DNA from: Luscinia megarhynchos
Taxonomy: Eukaryota > Chordata > Aves > Passeriformes > Turdidae
Assembly: GCA_034336665.1 (NCBI GenBank)
Contig: CM067592.1
Location: 32,237,942-32,301,941, forward strand
Length of the DNA stretch: 64,000 nt
Direction of reading: 5' to 3'
Positions 38,743 to 51,965 of the stretch are shown here, piece by piece. The notes under the pieces are model-generated. The model had not been told where the DNA came from and did no database searches. It worked only from the letters and a program-made list of their open reading frames with translations. Made by a program: the position numbers and the translations under genes. Every line of letters starts with the position of its first letter. Positions within the stretch are counted from its first letter, which is position 1.

Positions 38743-41700
38743 TTCTTCCTCAGAAGATTAATAGTAAAAATAGTAAAATCAGATAGTCAGATTTTTCATG
38801 TATAAAAAAAGAAAGAAACTAAACAAAAAAGACCAATCCTTTGTTGCACTGATTGTCCTGAACTTCAATGGGAGTCCACATGTAGCCAGTCAATAAGTAG
38901 CATGCATTTATTTGTGCAATCTAAATCTTTTGGTCCTCTTGTGTGGCTCTGCTGAATGATGGTTAAACATAGTCCAGCAGGCATGACAAGGATGTCCTAA
39001 AGCCATTTTATCACCATCTCCTTTCCCTCTTGGCTAGTTTCTTAACAAGTTTGATAAAGTGAGTTCAAGCAAGTGTCACCTAAAAAGTTTCTGTATCACT
39101 TCAGATTGCTAGAGGTGATCAAAGAAAAAAGGTGCCCTAATGAGAAAAAGGATACTTAAGAAACTTGTGAAGCTATGTATCCACATGGCTGATGATGGTT
39201 TCTGCCCAAACCAGGTGTATCAGCTTTAGAGCTTAGAGGTGTCCAGCTTTAGCTAGGCATTATCAAAGCAGAACAAGTCATGTAAAGGCAAAGATAGATT
39301 TTATTTACTTAGAGAAAGTTTTCACTGAAGTTTGCTGACTTTTCTGGAGTTAACACTCAGATTTCTTTGTCGTTGAAGACACCTTTACCCAGAGCGCATT
39401 GCAGTTTATATGCCTTTGTTCCCTTAAGCACATTTTGTTAGAGACAGGTGCCAGCAGAGGCCAGGTATGACCAGATGGAAGGCTAAAACATGAATATTTC
39501 AGGAAAAGGATTGTTGAAAAATATCAATCAATATGGAACCTATTTTGAGGGGAACCTGTCTTCTAGAGTCACCTATCAAGTCTCAATGAAAAAGTAATTT
39601 TATGTAGTTGCATTTTATTTTTTTTTCCTAAGATGCTATTTTTTACACATACTGTTCTGGGTCAAATATGTAATTTGCCTCTGGAATTTGTGTGGTGGGT
39701 GTTTTCCATACTTTTCTCAATGGTTTTAAATGACATATTCTCAAATGGTGATGCAGATGACTGTGTGGTACATGGGAAAAAAAAGAAAAAAGAATAACAG
39801 CTGGGCAGATGTCAGGAAGCAATTTTGTTTTATATAAGACATAACAAGGCAAAGTTGTGAATATAAAGACCCTGAGGGGAGGGCGAGTCATTTAGAAATA
39901 CAATTATGCCATGCCAGAGGAGCTGGCTTTTTGGAAACATCTTCACGGTACGCCAAATTTCAAATTACTATTTTCATAAGTGCCTTTGTAAAGAATTCAA
40001 GTATCAACAACCCAGAGGAAAAAAAAAAACAGAGGAAATCTGTGGTAACTTCTGGATTCCTGATGTTTTCCTACAGTCAAGCATAGGGTAGGTGAAGCAG
40101 AAACACAGGGTCAGAAGCATGGACAAGGAGGGTGTCTTGGCTCTGCAGTATCTTTGCTGTGTGAGAGCTGCTCTGCTCCACCAGTATAAAACGAAGAATT
40201 TAATTTTTCCTGGCAAACCCATTTCCAGTGAGGCATAGCTGATTAGCAGTTGATGACTGTTCCTATGGTGTGTTAACAAATAGCACAGAGAATAATCATT
40301 GAAGACCATAGTGGCACTGAATTAAGGAGCTGAGAGTGGTTGCTGTAGGAGAGCTTACACTAAAATTTTCAGCAAAGGGTAAGCTGAAAGAAAAGTTTAA
40401 ATGAATACCACAAGTACTGTGTGAGCCAGCAATAAGTTGCCTCCTTAGGTTTAGTCCATAGAAATGTTTTACTTTATTTGGCTGACTGTGGCAATAATTA
40501 GCCATATTGCTGGCATCATGAATAGCAAAAAAGATTAGTCTCAATAAACATGGGAAAGTATGTGGATGGTTATTTATCAAACACATGTAATTTATACATA
40601 TTCATTTTCCAGGTTAAGCAGAGGCAGCCACATATACTGTTCATCCAAGTCAGACCAGTAGTTCATGTCTCACAGAATACATGACCCACAGTGACACTTG
40701 AGTGCCTTTTAATCCCTACATATCAATGCTCAATTCAGCCTCTCTTACCAAACCTGCTTTGGATCCATCTCATTCCTCACAAAGTTAAAATGAGCAATTT
40801 ATTCATTTACAACCCATTATGATTTTACAGAAGTCTTCCTTTGACTGGCAACAAGTCGTCTGTATGCGCACTGTCTACTGATGCAAACAGCAGCCAGTCC
40901 AATCTAGTCCACTCCCCTTCTATGTGGTAAAATCCAGCATTAGTATTTCACCTACTTAATTAAGTGAACATCTTTTTATTGCCCAAAAGTTCACAGTCTG
41001 GGAAGGTATTTTAAACTTTCATCTTTATCTTCCTTTATGGTATATTTTAATAAAAAAGGAACGGAATTGTTTGTCCTGCTTAGAGAAAAGGTTTGTTCAG
41101 GTTTATTAGGTTTATTATTATTTATCAAAAGGTTTATTATACACTTCTTTAGGATAAATCTAAGATGCTATAAGCAGAAGATACATTTGCTTCATAATTC
41201 CAAGGCATCCCCCCAAAAAGCAATTTTGACCAATGTGAAAAAGGCTGCTGCCCCACTCATCGTTCACTTGCTCACCACTCTCAGTATTATTTCTAGATTC
41301 CATCATTTCATCTTCTGCTTCTAGGTGGCATTCCCAGCCTGTGCCATTCTTCATTTTTACCAATCTCCACGTTTTTTGCCTATTGCTGCTACACGTTAAT
41401 GTGGGAGTTTCTGAGTCACAAAAGCTCTATTCGTGTTTTTACCAGGAGATTTCAAGGTTGTATAAAGATTTTTAAAAGTAACTTCAGCAAAGATGCTAAA
41501 TTCATAAAGCCACTGTCTAAAAAATTTCATATTAGCAAGCTTCTAGTGTAAAGTGTTACTTTTAACACACCAGTTCCTGGAGGTTGCCTCGAGTTTAACT
41601 GTAAGCCTGACATAGAAATAATGTTAATATCTGTGGAAAGTGTGGGGGGAAATCTCTCATTCCAGCAAGGTTTTCAGTGTCCAGAGACCTGAAGGAACTC

Positions 41701-43030
41701 TCATATATATACTATTTTTGGAGTCCTCCAGCAAAATGGCAAACTCCTCCTCCTGCTTGTTAAAGTTTTTCTTTTAGCATTCTCATTTAAATATCCATAC
41801 TGAGTGGTGGCGGAGGTAGACATTACAAAAAGCAAATGTAAAATTAAATTTAAATTTTAGTAACATTGCAGTTTTTAATTGTTAATTATCAGCTAACCTG
41901 ACAAGAGCATTGAAGTACAAGTGAAGGCATACAAAGGACTCCAGGATGTTATGACCATTCGGAGTGATTCTTAGTAGTGAGAGGTCCATAATATACTTGG
42001 CAATGTGAAAGTGGAGTTGTAGCTGGAAAAAGAGCTGGTAGCAAGGCAATGCTCTGGTAGTAATAATCAGGGTCACCTGAGTTCAAGAGCAGGATAAAGA
42101 TGAGTAGCAGATAATTCTAAGGCCCGAAGAGGTAGATTTCTTCTCAAGACAAGTAGCTGAAACCTTGAATTTTTGGACCAGGCAAAAGTATTCTAAATTT
42201 ATCTGGAAAATAAGTTTGTCAGAATAAGCAGGGGGGTGAGCCAGGAAGCACTTGTCAAACATTTAAAAGATGCAAATAGCAGAGCAAATTCAGCTGTGAG
42301 GGAACAATATATATTAATGAAACATGGAAAGAAAGGCAGAAACGAGTTGCCCGGATGCTTCCAATAACAAGCTGTAAGGTGGGAAAATATATCATGTACT
42401 GCTATGAGCATCAAATAGAGGTATCTGTATGCCCAGTATGAGGCTACAGGAAAATTAGTCTATTTTAAGTCCTGGAAGACACCAAAATTGCAACAAGTAA
42501 ATGGTCATTTACAGAAAAATCACTGAATATTCAGTTGTTAACATTTAGTAGTGTTAACCACTTACCAGCTCATTCCCTCTTTTTATCAAACACTGCTCAT
42601 GCAAACCACCATAAAATGTTAAACTGAATATAAAAAAGAAGATGTTGAGAAGCATTACAGTCATGTTACTGGAAGGAATTACTTTTTCTGCTTTTGACTG
42701 GAAACACTTCTTTCAAGCACTGTGAACAGATTGGGTTTTAGCAGTCTGTGACAATAATAATTAAATCACATGTTGCTTAGAATTTAAAGTCTCTGAGCCA
42801 TAAACAAAACACTTTTTATAAAGGTAAGGTACTGGAATGCCAAACAGACATTCTGTTTAAAGCAAGAGGGTTTTTTGGAGGCTGACACAAAAGGAAGGCT
42901 TTCTCAATAGTATTTTTCATTCATAAGTAGGTTTTGAAAGTATCCACTGACATGCCATTTTTAAGTCTTTAAGCAGCAGACATTGGCTTTTGCCAATCTG
43001 TAAAGTACTAAGATGTTGTAATTCAATAAA

Positions 43031-43350
43031 TGAGATATAAGGAATGAATCAACAAACCTGGCCATCTTCCGGCTAGCTCCGGGTTCATGTCTCCCTTCCT
43101 GTAACCTTTACCTGTGACATTGCACCCTACCGGGACTTCCTGTATCCTGATCCGATCCCCCTGTGTCCTTATCCCATTGGCTGCTAGCCAAGGCCACTCC
43201 CCATTCCCTCTCCTGAAGACGGAGGTCCCAGAGGAGATCTCCCTCTTTCCTCTTTCCTCCTTCATCCATCGGCCACGCCATCGCCATAGAATAAAGCTGA
43301 CATAAGGAAGAGCCTCTTTTGTAATCCTTTTCCATCCATGCTAAAACATA
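43031..43350 (+). mobile_element. Candidate LTR fragment
   Basis: A segment of distinctly higher C content in AT-rich surroundings. It carries CCCATTGGCTG (inverted CCAAT box) at about 43175, a pyrimidine-rich run, and AATAAA at 43290-43295 followed by CTTTTGTAATCC. This order is typical of a retroviral LTR read on the + strand. I cannot find a TATA box or clear ends and target duplication, so it may be a truncated LTR or another element. Confidence 0.4.
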
Positions 43351-43924
43351 CATTGTCTTATCTTAAGTAATTAGGAAAAGACAAAGAATCGTTTTAGCAC
43401 TAAGAGAATATAAAAAGACATATAAATACAATTTTTATAGTAGTTCTTCAAGATTCATATTGCTAGCATCCAGAAGCCAGAAAGGTAATTGATACTGGTA
43501 GCATAACTGAGAATTACCATTTCGCTGCCTGCAAATGTAGGCACTGAAACCAGTGTTGCCTGTACCTGTGGTGTTACTGTCATCAACCCCAGCTCTGAAG
43601 AGAAAAAGTGATTCACAGAATAATACACAGGAGGCATTAACAGATACCTCTTTGTGGGCCTTGCTAACTCTTTCTCAACACAGAGTGTTCTTGTAGCACA
43701 AGGAGATAATGTCACAGTGTGGCACCTTCAGAGATCACTGAAGTGTGGTACCACACACCACCTTAGTGTCAGGATTTGAAGCGCTGAAGTGCAGTCTTTT
43801 GCACAAGTTTGTTATCTGTCCATGATAATCATGGCTTTCACAGAGATGCTGGTTGGATGCTAGACTATTTTATTTTGTGGTGAGCACTTTCATGTCTTCC
43901 AGCACAGCCAACCCAAGCTACTTG

Positions 43925-43954
43925 ATTATTGTTTATTATTTATTGTTATTTATC

Positions 43955-44013
<59 letters not shown>

Positions 44014-44063
44014 GGATTTATATATTTTTATATTTATATATTATTATTTATTATTATTATTTT
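43925..44063. repeat. ATT microsatellite, interrupted
   Basis: About 20 uninterrupted ATT units (43953-44010) are flanked by TTTATT-type units and a TATTTATA interruption, ending in a second short ATT run. Confidence 0.93.
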
Positions 44064-47000
44064 ACAAAGCCCTCAGCTCTGTCAGGAGAAGGGCACTTGA
44101 GCTTGTCATCTGTGCTAAATCGGGTTAAGGGGGAAAAAGAGCAACTGGGGATGAGTTGACCAAACATGTTTTCCAAGGAATGCAGCTGTGAAACTCATCC
44201 CAGGGGAAGGCTGGATGTTTGCAGAGATGGCAGATGTGATTGCAGCACTCTCACCTCTGTCATGTGCAGCTCCCATTCTAACCATACACGTGCCTTGGAA
44301 GAGCAACTGTGTTGAGACTGCCAGCCCTCAGGAGGGGAAAAAACCGTGCAGAATATATGACAGGATTTGCTGAAAGGCATGGGAGATTGCAGGCATAGGA
44401 GACAGAACAGCTCTGCAAAATAGTTTTCTTTGTGCTTCTGCTCCTGCCAAATCTCTTGATGTTTTGTGAATGAGTCCTGTTAGCTACTCGTGCATATTTC
44501 AGTGAAGGAATTATTGTTTCCTCTGCTCGTTTAGCACACCATGCCCTTTGCATGGTCTGGGTAATGTGCAGTAAATAAACCCCATAAAGTAGATCTCTCT
44601 GATCTTCTTTATAGGAGTATGATGGACTGATAGATTCATGGAATTTAAACCACTTTGTCCCATCAAAAAGTAAGAATACACCAAAGTAATCTCTTTAAGA
44701 TTTTTTTGAAGTGTTACCTTGGTCTTAGGGGTTTTTAATGGAATGCGTATAGAAAACTTAACACAGGATTAGCTAGAAAGGTGCAGATGTCATCAATGAT
44801 AGGATGATCATCTGTTCTTTTGTTTTATCATTAAGAAAATTCTTTTTTAAAGTCACAAATTAAAACATTGTGTATTATTGTGGGGGCCTTTTTCCTTGCT
44901 ATGACTTTATGGCTGTGATTCATTTTCTTGTAGTTACAAAGTGAGAGTCTTTGGCAGCCCCTCACGTATGCACAAAGAGAGCATCAATAAATCTGTGGAG
45001 CTCAATACTGTTTACAGAGGTGCAATTTTTGCATGCCAGATTTTGTCAGGGTCAAACCTTTCCAATTACAATATTAACCTAGTGCTTTGTAAATGTTACT
45101 TAATATTCATAACAGTGTAGATTGTGGTTCAATTGTTTCTGTCTGAATGGCATTGGAAGTAATGCATGCTAAAGCATATAGACCTGGATTATGCATAGAC
45201 GTAATGTTTCTTAGAAAGAAAATACTTTCCGCTGCAATGAAATGTTTTGAAACCTGCTTTTTTCTTAGGCAGTAGATGTTTTTATAATGTAATTATTTAA
45301 TTTTTTAACTCATTATGTTAGCCTTTTTCTCCAACCACTTCTCAGCAAGCTTGAAAGTGCAAATAGCTTCAGAGTAGAACTTCAACAGCAGTAGTAGAAG
45401 AGTCAGGAAAACAGCAAATTTCCAAAAGCAGGGGCAAAAAACCCTCACACAGAGTTCCCTTCTGTCTTCTTAGAATACTAGTACACAATTCCTCCACATT
45501 CTCCAGATGTCTGCCCATCAATCTAAGTGTGAAAAGACTTGTTCATTGACCATTCTCTAAATGACCCATTTGTCTTTTCTAAAGTTTCCCAGTGCCAGAA
45601 CAACCTCTCCTAGATTTTTAGATTTTTCGATTTTTTTGGGGATACGCAGCTCTTCGAATAGTCAAATATGTACACTTATGCAGAGAGTTCCTGTCGCTGC
45701 AGTAGCTGCTGGTCTTAGAGGGAGCTGTCTGGTCCCTGTCACACACTTCCAGGGCTCCAGCTGCTTCCCGCACTTCCGCTGGAAAATTCCAGCACACTGA
45801 CCTGGCGCTGACTCCTTGCTGTAGAAACACAATTGAATCCATTCTTCTGTCTTGGACAAGTTATGCATATAAAACCCCTGTTGACTAAAAGGAAAATAGA
45901 CCCTTTTAGGCCTGGCCTGACAAGACTCCTTTGAATGCTTACAGCATTTTCAGTGAGCAGTGTTGAGGATGGAGAGTACTTTCTCCCTTCCTCCTCCTTC
46001 TCTCCTTCCCCTTTGCAGAAATCCGTAGCACCATACCTACCACCTCTCATCTGTAAAAGGCTCCCAAAAACCACCTTTATTCTTGACATTCAGTTTCATC
46101 TCTCCATATATTGGATGGAGACAGGCTTTTTATTTTAACGCAATTAGTATTCACTCCTTGATTTTTCTGCCCACTTGCCCCATCCAAATACCCAAGTGGC
46201 TGACATGAAGGTAATAAATGAGGTCCTCTGAGATCATCTGTTTTATGTCAATAGATATGCCTGATAACTGGGAGGCAACATGGTTAAAGGTACTTTGAGT
46301 CAAAATTATAAATGTTTTTTTTAGATAGTGTGGACAAAATACAAGATTTCAGACTAGCAATTCAGTAAGACCCTGTAGTTGCCAATGAGACAGGAGGCAT
46401 CCATCTCACACATAACTGGCATGATATTTCAGATAATTCCTAGTTTTGATCTGTGCTATTACCTTCTATAACTTTTAGATGTTCCATTGTAACACACACG
46501 CGTAACAGTACAGCAAAACAAGCCAACAAGTTACAACAAACCAAAAAAATCCAACCTGACATTTTAATCTTTTCTCAGGCTCCTTCTTTATTCCAGGAGA
46601 TAAAATAAATAAATGCAGGTCTGGACTCATTTAAGGTGAAGAGACAAGAATTGCAGATTTAAATTCTTGCACTGTGATTACTCAGATTTCTAATCCTGTC
46701 CCTTGTAAAAGCAGATGTTTTATTTGATGGGCAGAAACAACCATATAGTTGCAGAAAGGATTTCTATAGTTATAGAAAGGATTTTATTTAGAGGTCTCTG
46801 AAGCAAATAGAAGTTCCCATATTGTCCTCAGTGACTTTCCGGTCATGCTCAAAGAAACTATGAAGTATAGAAACATTCTTTTTGATGCTAGACAATAACA
46901 ACATAAGTTAATATAATATTTGGGTCACTTTTAACAGTAGCTTGGTTATTTGTCAAACAATAATATATTTATAGAGAAAAAGTAGTAATCAGTGATTTAT

Positions 47001-47226
47001 TCTTTGAATTACTCAGAAAAAGTAGGATGGGAGCATTATTTTTTTTTTTAATGGGATGACAACTTAGGTAAAATACATTGTTTTGTTGTTTTATAATACT
47101 GCAATGCATGAAGTTGTGTAATGTAATACAATATTGTAAGTCAAAAGTTATATAATGTAATCATTTAGTGTTTATTTTATTATGTGTACCTTCTACTCAG
47201 AGGGTTGGCATTATTGTTCCTAACAG

Positions 47227-47277
47227 TGATGGATACAAGCAGATCATGCCCTATGACCTCTACCATCCCCTTCCTCG
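47227..47277 (+). CDS. ADAMTSL1: ADAMTSL1 exon: 51-nt linker between TSP1 repeats 2 and 3
   Basis: This very short exon lies between CCTAACAG and GTATGT. It completes Ser204, encodes DGYKQIMPYDLYHPLP (residues 205-220) and starts Arg221. It has no cysteines and forms the linker between TSP1 repeats 2 and 3. It is a multiple of 3 nt and entered and left in the same phase, so skipping would remove 17 residues without shifting the frame. It is isolated between introns of 9.2 and 4.8 kb, and its downstream intron carries a 1.6-kb polypurine array. Identity rests on exact phase fit and the characteristic YKQIMPYDLYHPLPRW string. Confidence 0.93.
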
Positions 47278-48667
47278 GTATGTAAAACAATCAACCAGAT
47301 GCTAGGCTTAACAAATACATTTTCTTTTTCTTTTATTCTTCTCTGTACTTCTGCTTTGCTCTCAGGCTAAATTAACAGATGCTGCTTTTCTTTTGCTCTG
47401 GACTCTTGTCATCTTAGTGTAGAGATGTTCAAGTGCTAACTTGGCGTAATAAATTCTGTCAATGCAGAACTGAAATCATAGCCTATCTGAAGGAGAAATG
47501 CAGACTGATTAAGTGTATGGTTCCTTTCTTTCTCTCATTCCCAAATCCCTCTTGGCCTTTTCTCACACAAACTTCCCTTTTCTTGCCCTTTACTCCTCTC
47601 TGAACAGAACTATAATCTGTGGCTTTGTTATGAGCCACAAGATTTTCTCTCCCTCACCCCCACTTTGCTGCTTCTTGCATGCCAATAATTTGTGAGATTT
47701 TGGATTTTGACAACATTAGTGTTGTTTTCTGATCCTGCAAACCCATGCTCATGCCTTCCCCAGGAGCATTAATTCATTGGCTTTTCTAAGAAAAATGTGA
47801 TCATGGCAGGAATAGGATCAAGCCCTGATTTTTATCATTAGTTAAATCACAATTAAAATGTCTTTAATGTAAGACTCAAGATTCTCATGGAAATAATCAG
47901 ATGAGTAATTATTCTTAAAGCAGTGAATAAGACTGTTGATGATAAAAATGTTTGATAGCTGAAGGATATTAACCTCTGGGTTTTTAAATACTGCCTGGAC
48001 ATGCTGAGTTATTGTGCTGTGTGTTCTTCATTAATTCGTTGTGGCATGGACTATGAAATCACAGAAAGAACCCTCTAGACAACATGATAGTTTCGTCCAG
48101 GTGAGGAAACAACCTCCTTCCAACTATATTGAGGCCTGATGCACAGAGCTTTCAGCATCAGTGTGCAAATGCAGTGTGTCCACACTCCAGTCTCCAGCCA
48201 AATCATGGACCAACCTCCAACTTAGTAAGACAAGGAGCAGAGCAACTTACTAGCCAGGCACTGTGGCTGCCATTCATGTTCAAACCCTTTAACATCTGTG
48301 CCATTAGGACTTGAATATTCTCTTCCCAAATACGTGCTTATGTTCATGTGCACATAGTCATTATCACCAAATATTTGTGAGATACACTTATGCAATATAC
48401 CTCTGCATCTAATTCCTTGTTCTCTGGAAAACATTTTTCTTTGTTATTTGTTTTAAAAAACATCCATGTGTGTTCCTTCTAGCCTCAAAAGTTAAACCTG
48501 TTAGTAAGGAATATAGAAGCTAAAATACAAATGTAGGTTTAACACTTCATCTTTAAAAAAAAGATATTTTATTTCTATTGTGCACAAAGGGCATGAACAT
48601 TGACAAAGTACAGAGAAAATTTTGTATCAGAAGATAATTGGACAATACTTAATAGTGGAAAAAACAA

Positions 48668-50248
48668 AAGAAAAAGGAAAGGAAAAGGAAAAAGGAAAGG
48701 AAAAGGGGAAAGAAAGAGAAAAGGGGACGGAAAGAAAAAGGAAGGGAGAAGGAAAGGGAAAGGAAAAGGAAAAGGGGGAGGAAAGGAAAAGGAGAAGAGG
48801 GAGGAAAGGAAAAGGAGAAGGGGGAGGAAAGGAAAGGGAAAAAGGGAAAGGGAAAGGGAAAAAGGGAAAGAGAAAGGGAAAAAGGGAAGGGGAAAAAGGA
48901 AAGGGGAAAAAAGGGAAAGGGAAGGGGAAGAAGGGAAAGGGGAAGGGGAAGGGGAAGGGGAAGGGAAGGGAAAGGAAAAGGGAAGGGAAGGGAAGTTTCA
49001 GGGAAGGGAAGTTTCAGGGAAGGGAAGTTTGGGAAGGGAAGGGAAGGGAAGGGGAAGTTTCAGGGAAGGGAAGTTTCAGGAAGGGAAGGGAAGTTTCAGG
49101 GAAGGGAAGGGAAGTTTCAGGGGAAGGGAAGTTTCAGGGAAGGGAAGTTTCAGGAAGGGGAAGGGAAGGGAAGTTTCAGGAAGGGGAAGTTTCAGGGAAG
49201 GGAAGTTTCAGGGAAGTTTCAGGGAAGTTTCAGGGAAGGGGAAGGGAAGGGAAGGGGAAGGGAAGGGAAGGGGAAGGGAAGGGGAAGGGAAGGGAAGGGA
49301 AGGGAAGGGAAGGAAGGGAAGGGAAGGGAAGGGAAGGGAAGGGAAGGGAAGGAAGGGAAGGGAAGGGAAGGGAAGGGAAGGGAAGGGAAGGGAAGGGAAG
49401 GGAAGGGGAAGGGAAGGGAAGGGGAAGGGGAAGGGAAGTTTCAGGAAGGGAAGGGAAGGGAAGGGAAGGGAAGTTTCAGGAAGGGAAGTTTCAGGGAAGG
49501 GAAGGGAAGGGAAGGGAAGTTTCAGGGAAGGGAAGGGAAGTTTCAGGGAAGGGAAGTTTCAGGAAGGGAAGAGTTTCAGGGAAGGGAAGGGAAGGGAAGT
49601 TTCAGGGAAGGGAAGTTTCAGGGAAGGGAAGTTTCAGGGAAGGGAAGGGAAGTTTCAGGGAAGGGAAGTTTCAGGGAAGGGAAGGGAAGGGAAGGGAAGG
49701 GAAGGGAAGGGAAGGGAAGGGAAGGGAAGGGAAGGGAAGGGAAGGGAAGGGAAGGGAAGGGAAGGGAAGGGAAGGGAAGGGAAGGGAAGGGAAGGGAAGG
49801 GGAAGGGAAGGGAAGGGAAGGAAGGGAAGGAAGGGAAGGGGAAGGGAAGGGAAGGGAAGGGAAGGGAAGGGAAGGGAAGGAAGGGAAGGGAAGGGAAGGG
49901 AAGTTTCAGGGAAGGGGAAGTTTCAGGAAGGGAAGTTTCAGGAAGTTTCAGGGAAGTTTCAGGGAAGTTTCAGGGAAGTTTCAGGGAAGGGAAGGGAAGG
50001 AAGGGAAGGGAAGGGAAGGGAAGGGAAGGGGAAGGAAGGGAAGGGAAGGGAAGGGAAGGGAAGGGGAAGGGAAGGGAAGGGGAAGGGAAGGAAGGGAAGG
50101 GAAGGGAAAGGGAAGGGAAGGGAAGGGAAGGAAGGGAAGGGAAGGGAAGGGAAGGGAAGGGAAGGGAAGGGAAGGGAAGGGAAGGGAAGGGAAGGGAAGG
50201 GAAAGGGAAAGGGAAGGGAAAGGAAAGGGAAAGGAAAGGAAAGGAAAG
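48668..50248. repeat. 1.6-kb GGGAA polypurine array with about 30 GTTTCAG inserts
   Basis: The first 300 bases are mixed A/G (GGAAA, GGGAAA, GGGGAA). From about 48993 the tract is GGGAA units punctuated by GTTTCAGG, about 32 times by eye, clustered in three blocks (48993-49240, 49438-49670, 49902-49985) between pure GGGAA stretches. One unit near 49027 has GTTT without CAG. Frames of 543 and 552 codons cross the array and have only repeat composition; they are not genes. Confidence 0.97.
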
Positions 50249-50250
50249 AC

Positions 50251-50284
50251 TAAAATAAAATAAAATAAAATAAAATAAAATAAA
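50251..50284. repeat. AAAAT pentanucleotide repeat
   Basis: Six TAAAA units immediately follow the GGGAA array, showing a change of repeat unit at its edge. Confidence 0.9.
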
Positions 50285-50667
50285 CTATTTCTCAAGCTGT
50301 TCTGGATTATGGTCTCATCCTGCAACTGTTGTGTTGCATCCACTCTCCCAGTCTCACTGCTTTAATCTGCCCTTCTATCAATTGCTCAGGCTGAAATAGC
50401 ATCCTGGGGGCTCTGACCCCCTTTTTCTATCTGCTGTTTTGCTGCTACTTCCCCTTTTCTCTGTCTGCCCCACTCCCACCTGTGCTCCTGTGAACCCAAT
50501 AACAGGGCTCAACTCTTCCTTCATCACCCTGACATTGAAGACACAGCTACATGTGTTTTCTCCAAAACTCAGAGGTAGCTGAAACTGAATACACCATGAG
50601 GCTTGCATGAGACAGGGCCAAGTCAAAGGGATAAAAATGCCTTTCCTCCAAAATTGCACAGTTTATG

Positions 50668-50872
50668 AAAAATAAACAAACAAAAAAAGCCCCAAAACAA
50701 CAACATAATAAAATTAAAAAATAGAAACACGCCAAAAAAACCTAACAAACAATAATCAAGCTGAACAAAGACACTAAACCCACCCCAAAACAAACAAACA
50801 ACACATAAAACAAAAACCCAAACAGACAAAACAAAACAAAACCAAAAAAAAACACCAAACCAAAGAGGCCCT
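50668..50872. repeat. A/C-rich, G-poor tract
   Basis: About 200 bases on the + strand are almost only A and C (AAACAAAC, CAAAACA, CCAAAAAA units) with very few G. This gives T/G-rich pseudo-frames on the other strand. Confidence 0.75.
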
Positions 50873-51827
50873 GGTTTCATTGCATTACCTGCCTGAGACC
50901 AGCATCAAATACCAGGGACAGAGAAGAGTAAATAAATATTCCAGAAGTAGAGAGCAAATCTGTGGAAGCATCTTTGCCAGATTTCCCTACTGCAACTCTT
51001 CAGCCTTTTATTTTTTCACCAAGATGGAAGTGTATGATATACCTTTTAATGCACCACCAACTGTTTTCCCAAATCCTCAACTAATGTTGCATCCTTCATA
51101 CCTTGAAAGGGGATGTGACACCTGCTTTAAGACCTGTGTAGTAGGGAAACTTCATTTTCCTCTTTCACATTCTTACATTCTGAGACCCAAACTATCAGCT
51201 ATATTTAAGCTACTTGAAATTGCTAAGGTTGCCTTATAGCATATGCATCACTAAAAAAAGGATTATTCTCGTAAGTATGCATAGCTTTTCAGAACATGCA
51301 GAGATTGTTCTGAGACTTTTTCATTATATTCTCAGATGGCACTTGTAGACAAAAGTTGGTTTTTCAGCTCCTCTCACTGCCGTAACTGTAAGAAAACAAG
51401 GTCCACCTAGTTTATCCATTAGAGGACATGCATCTTACTAGTATAGTCACATTTTCTTTCTGGTGACTTCCACTCATCTTTCTTTCCTTCTTTACAGAGT
51501 TGCTTTCTTGGAAAAAAAACTGTTCTTTCCCTTTATGTTCTGCAAAAGGGGCATCAGCCCCACAGCACACTGATTTGTGACAAAGATTCCTCAGAATATG
51601 AGAAATTATGAAAATATTATAATCCCATCAATTAAAAATGAAAAACAAGCTAAGTTTAAAAATTTAGATTTTCTATGGCAGTAATCATTGAGTTAGTGGG
51701 AGAGAAGACATTTCATATTATTAACTGTGATGTAAAAGACACCAGCCATGAGCATGCTTTTTACTGCTGTGGACACCTATGAAAATAGATACATTAATAA
51801 TTTTTAGTGATGTTACCCAGGTAAAAA

Positions 51828-51965
51828 GACCAAACCAAACCAAGCTAAACCAAACCAAACTAAGCCAAATCAAACCAAACCAAACCAAACCAAAACAAAA
51901 CAAAACAAAACAAAACAAAAAACCGCAACCAAACTAAAAACCCCATACAAACAACAAACAAACAA
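51828..51965. repeat. AACCA / AAAAC repeat tract
   Basis: Imperfect ACCAA pentamers change into AAAAC pentamers and then AAAC units on the + strand, ending about 90 bases before the exon at 52057. Confidence 0.85.

Larger units (their letters stand above)
38025..47226 (+). other. ADAMTSL1: ADAMTSL1 intron, 9.2 kb
   Basis: Contains a reverse CR1 fragment (38522-38742), an LTR-like segment (43031-43350) and an ATT microsatellite (43925-44063). The remaining sequence is AT-rich with no recognisable element. Confidence 0.8.

Noticed and set aside
48600..50258. Overlapping 543- and 552-codon frames of Gly/Lys/Arg/Glu
   Set aside because: Two frames of the same GGGAA polypurine array, stop-free only because the repeat has no T outside GTTTCAG.
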